Shown here: positions 63,430 through 64,000 of the stretch, piece after piece
Layout: each line of letters opens with the position of its first letter
How positions within the stretch are numbered: position 1 is the first letter of the stretch
Assembly (NCBI RefSeq): GCF_014203045.1
Contig: NZ_JACHIF010000002.1
Coordinates: 496,001-560,000 of the forward strand
From: Prosthecobacter dejongeii
GTDB taxonomy: Bacteria; Verrucomicrobiota; Verrucomicrobiia; Verrucomicrobiales; Verrucomicrobiaceae
Length of the DNA: 64,000 nt
Reading direction: 5' to 3'
The notes under the pieces: model-generated
The model's database searches: none
Seen by the model: the letters and a program-made list of their open reading frames with translations, nothing else
What the model was told of the DNA's origin: nothing
Position numbers and translations under genes: made by a program

Positions 63430-64000
63430 ATGCCCCCGCCGACTGCTGCCCTCCTTTCCGCCAATGAACTGGCCCTTTCCTATGGCAATCAACGCCTGCT
63501 GGAAGAGGTGACGCTGGCGGTGGCCGCCGGTGAGAAAGTAGGCCTGGTAGGTCGCAATGGCTGTGGCAAGACCAGCCTGCTGAAGATCCTGGCTGGGGTG
63601 GAGCGTCCCGATTCGGGTGAGCTCTCCCTCCGCCGTGGCTTACGCATGGGCTACCTACCGCAGGAGTTTGAGCTGGACATGAACGGCACGGTTTTGGAAA
63701 ACATCCAGGCCGGTGCGGCGGATTTGGTAAGCTGGATCACCCGCTACGAAGCCGGGGACGGCAGCGATGCTGAGCTAGCGGAAATGCTGCACCAGATCGA
63801 GGCGGCGGATGGCTGGAACCTGGACGCGCGCATCCGTGCCACAGCCACGGCTTTGTCTGCCCCGCCCATGGAGGCCATCGTGGCGCCGCTTTCCGGGGGT
63901 GAAAAACGCCGCGTGGCCCTGTGTCGCGCCCTGGTGGCGCAGCCGGACCTGCTGCTGTTGGATGAGCCGACCAACCATCTGGATGCCGACTCCATCCGCT
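63430..64000 (+). CDS. ABC-F family ATPase, N-terminal part (runs off the right edge)
   Basis: 190 codons from the ATG at 63430 to the window end. The first nucleotide-binding domain is complete: Walker A is LVGRNGCGKTSLLKILAGVE, the signature is PLSGGEKRRVALCRALVAQP, and Walker B with D-loop is LLLLDEPTNHLDADS. The absence of membrane segments, the SGGEKRR form and the LDEPTNHLD ending fit the soluble ABC-F (Uup/EttA-like) group, which acts on ribosomes. GEKVGLVGRNG near the start also fits Uup. The second domain and linker lie beyond the window. Confidence 0.88.
   Translation, partial: MPPPTAALLSANELALSYGNQRLLEEVTLAVAAGEKVGLVGRNGCGKTSLLKILAGVERPDSGELSLRRGLRMGYLPQEFELDMNGTVLENIQAGAADLVSWITRYEAGDGSDAELAEMLHQIEAADGWNLDARIRATATALSAPPMEAIVAPLSGGEKRRVALCRALVAQPDLLLLDEPTNHLDADSIR

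Overview
The window looks like chromosomal DNA of a Gram-negative member of the Verrucomicrobia (Verrucomicrobiaceae, in the neighbourhood of Prosthecobacter/Verrucomicrobium). This is inference from gene content and is not backed by a database search. The markers are two DUF1549/DUF1553 plus DUF1501 gene pairs typical of the Planctomycetes-Verrucomicrobia group, a surface protein with an N-terminal LEPR motif, LPS genes (lpxA, lptD), many secreted enzymes, and very large PstC and PstA subunits. There are no insertion sequences, phage genes, rRNA genes or CRISPR arrays.

Layout. 1-8.4 kb: a partial secreted protein and rnhB on the minus strand, then a plus-strand run of secreted or catabolic genes (ceramidase-like protein, two xylose-isomerase-like TIM barrels, a DUF1549/1553 + DUF1501 pair) closed by a strong terminator. 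8.4-9.0 kb: a gene-free stretch. 9.0-16.7 kb: envelope and RNA-modification genes (Gfo/Idh/MocA oxidoreductase, lpxA, lptD, UDP-glucose dehydrogenase, rsmB, S4-domain protein). 16.8-25.2 kb: a LEPR-type glycine-rich protein, a DD-carboxypeptidase homologue that has lost its catalytic motifs, phosphofructokinase, a lipoprotein, a small histone-tail-like basic protein, a HAD hydrolase, two tandem tRNA-Lys genes and a PQQ-type dehydrogenase. 25.3-33 kb: dnaX-ybaB on the minus strand, then a plus-strand series of housekeeping genes (lipoprotein, moeA, sixA-like, rpsN, FmdB-like protein, CNNM/CBS protein, gmk).

33-40.7 kb: a probable IclR regulon, consisting of a divergent alcohol dehydrogenase, a small unknown gene, the IclR regulator and a second DUF1549/1553 + DUF1501 pair in translational overlap. 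Two pairs of 16-bp inverted repeats, each pair offset by 18 bp, lie upstream of the dehydrogenase and at the regulator start. I read them as its operators.

40.8-48.7 kb: a minus-strand cluster read in the order pstB, an arginyltransferase-like GNAT enzyme, a DUF4178 zinc-ribbon membrane protein, a 65-residue secreted peptide, a one-unit DUF350 membrane protein, a membrane-anchored spermidine-synthase-like enzyme and a Tat-exported FAD amine-oxidase-like enzyme, with ferritin further downstream. The enzyme set suggests an uncharacterised polyamine-linked or aminoacyl-linked modification system at the envelope. It is the best candidate here for something undescribed.

49.2-54.9 kb: a 1872-residue secreted multidomain protein on the plus strand. 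It separates pstB from pstC-pstA (55.4-59.6 kb). 59.9-64 kb: superoxide dismutase, a secreted PQQ-like propeller, threonine aldolase, a secreted Dabb protein and the start of an ABC-F ATPase that runs off the right edge.
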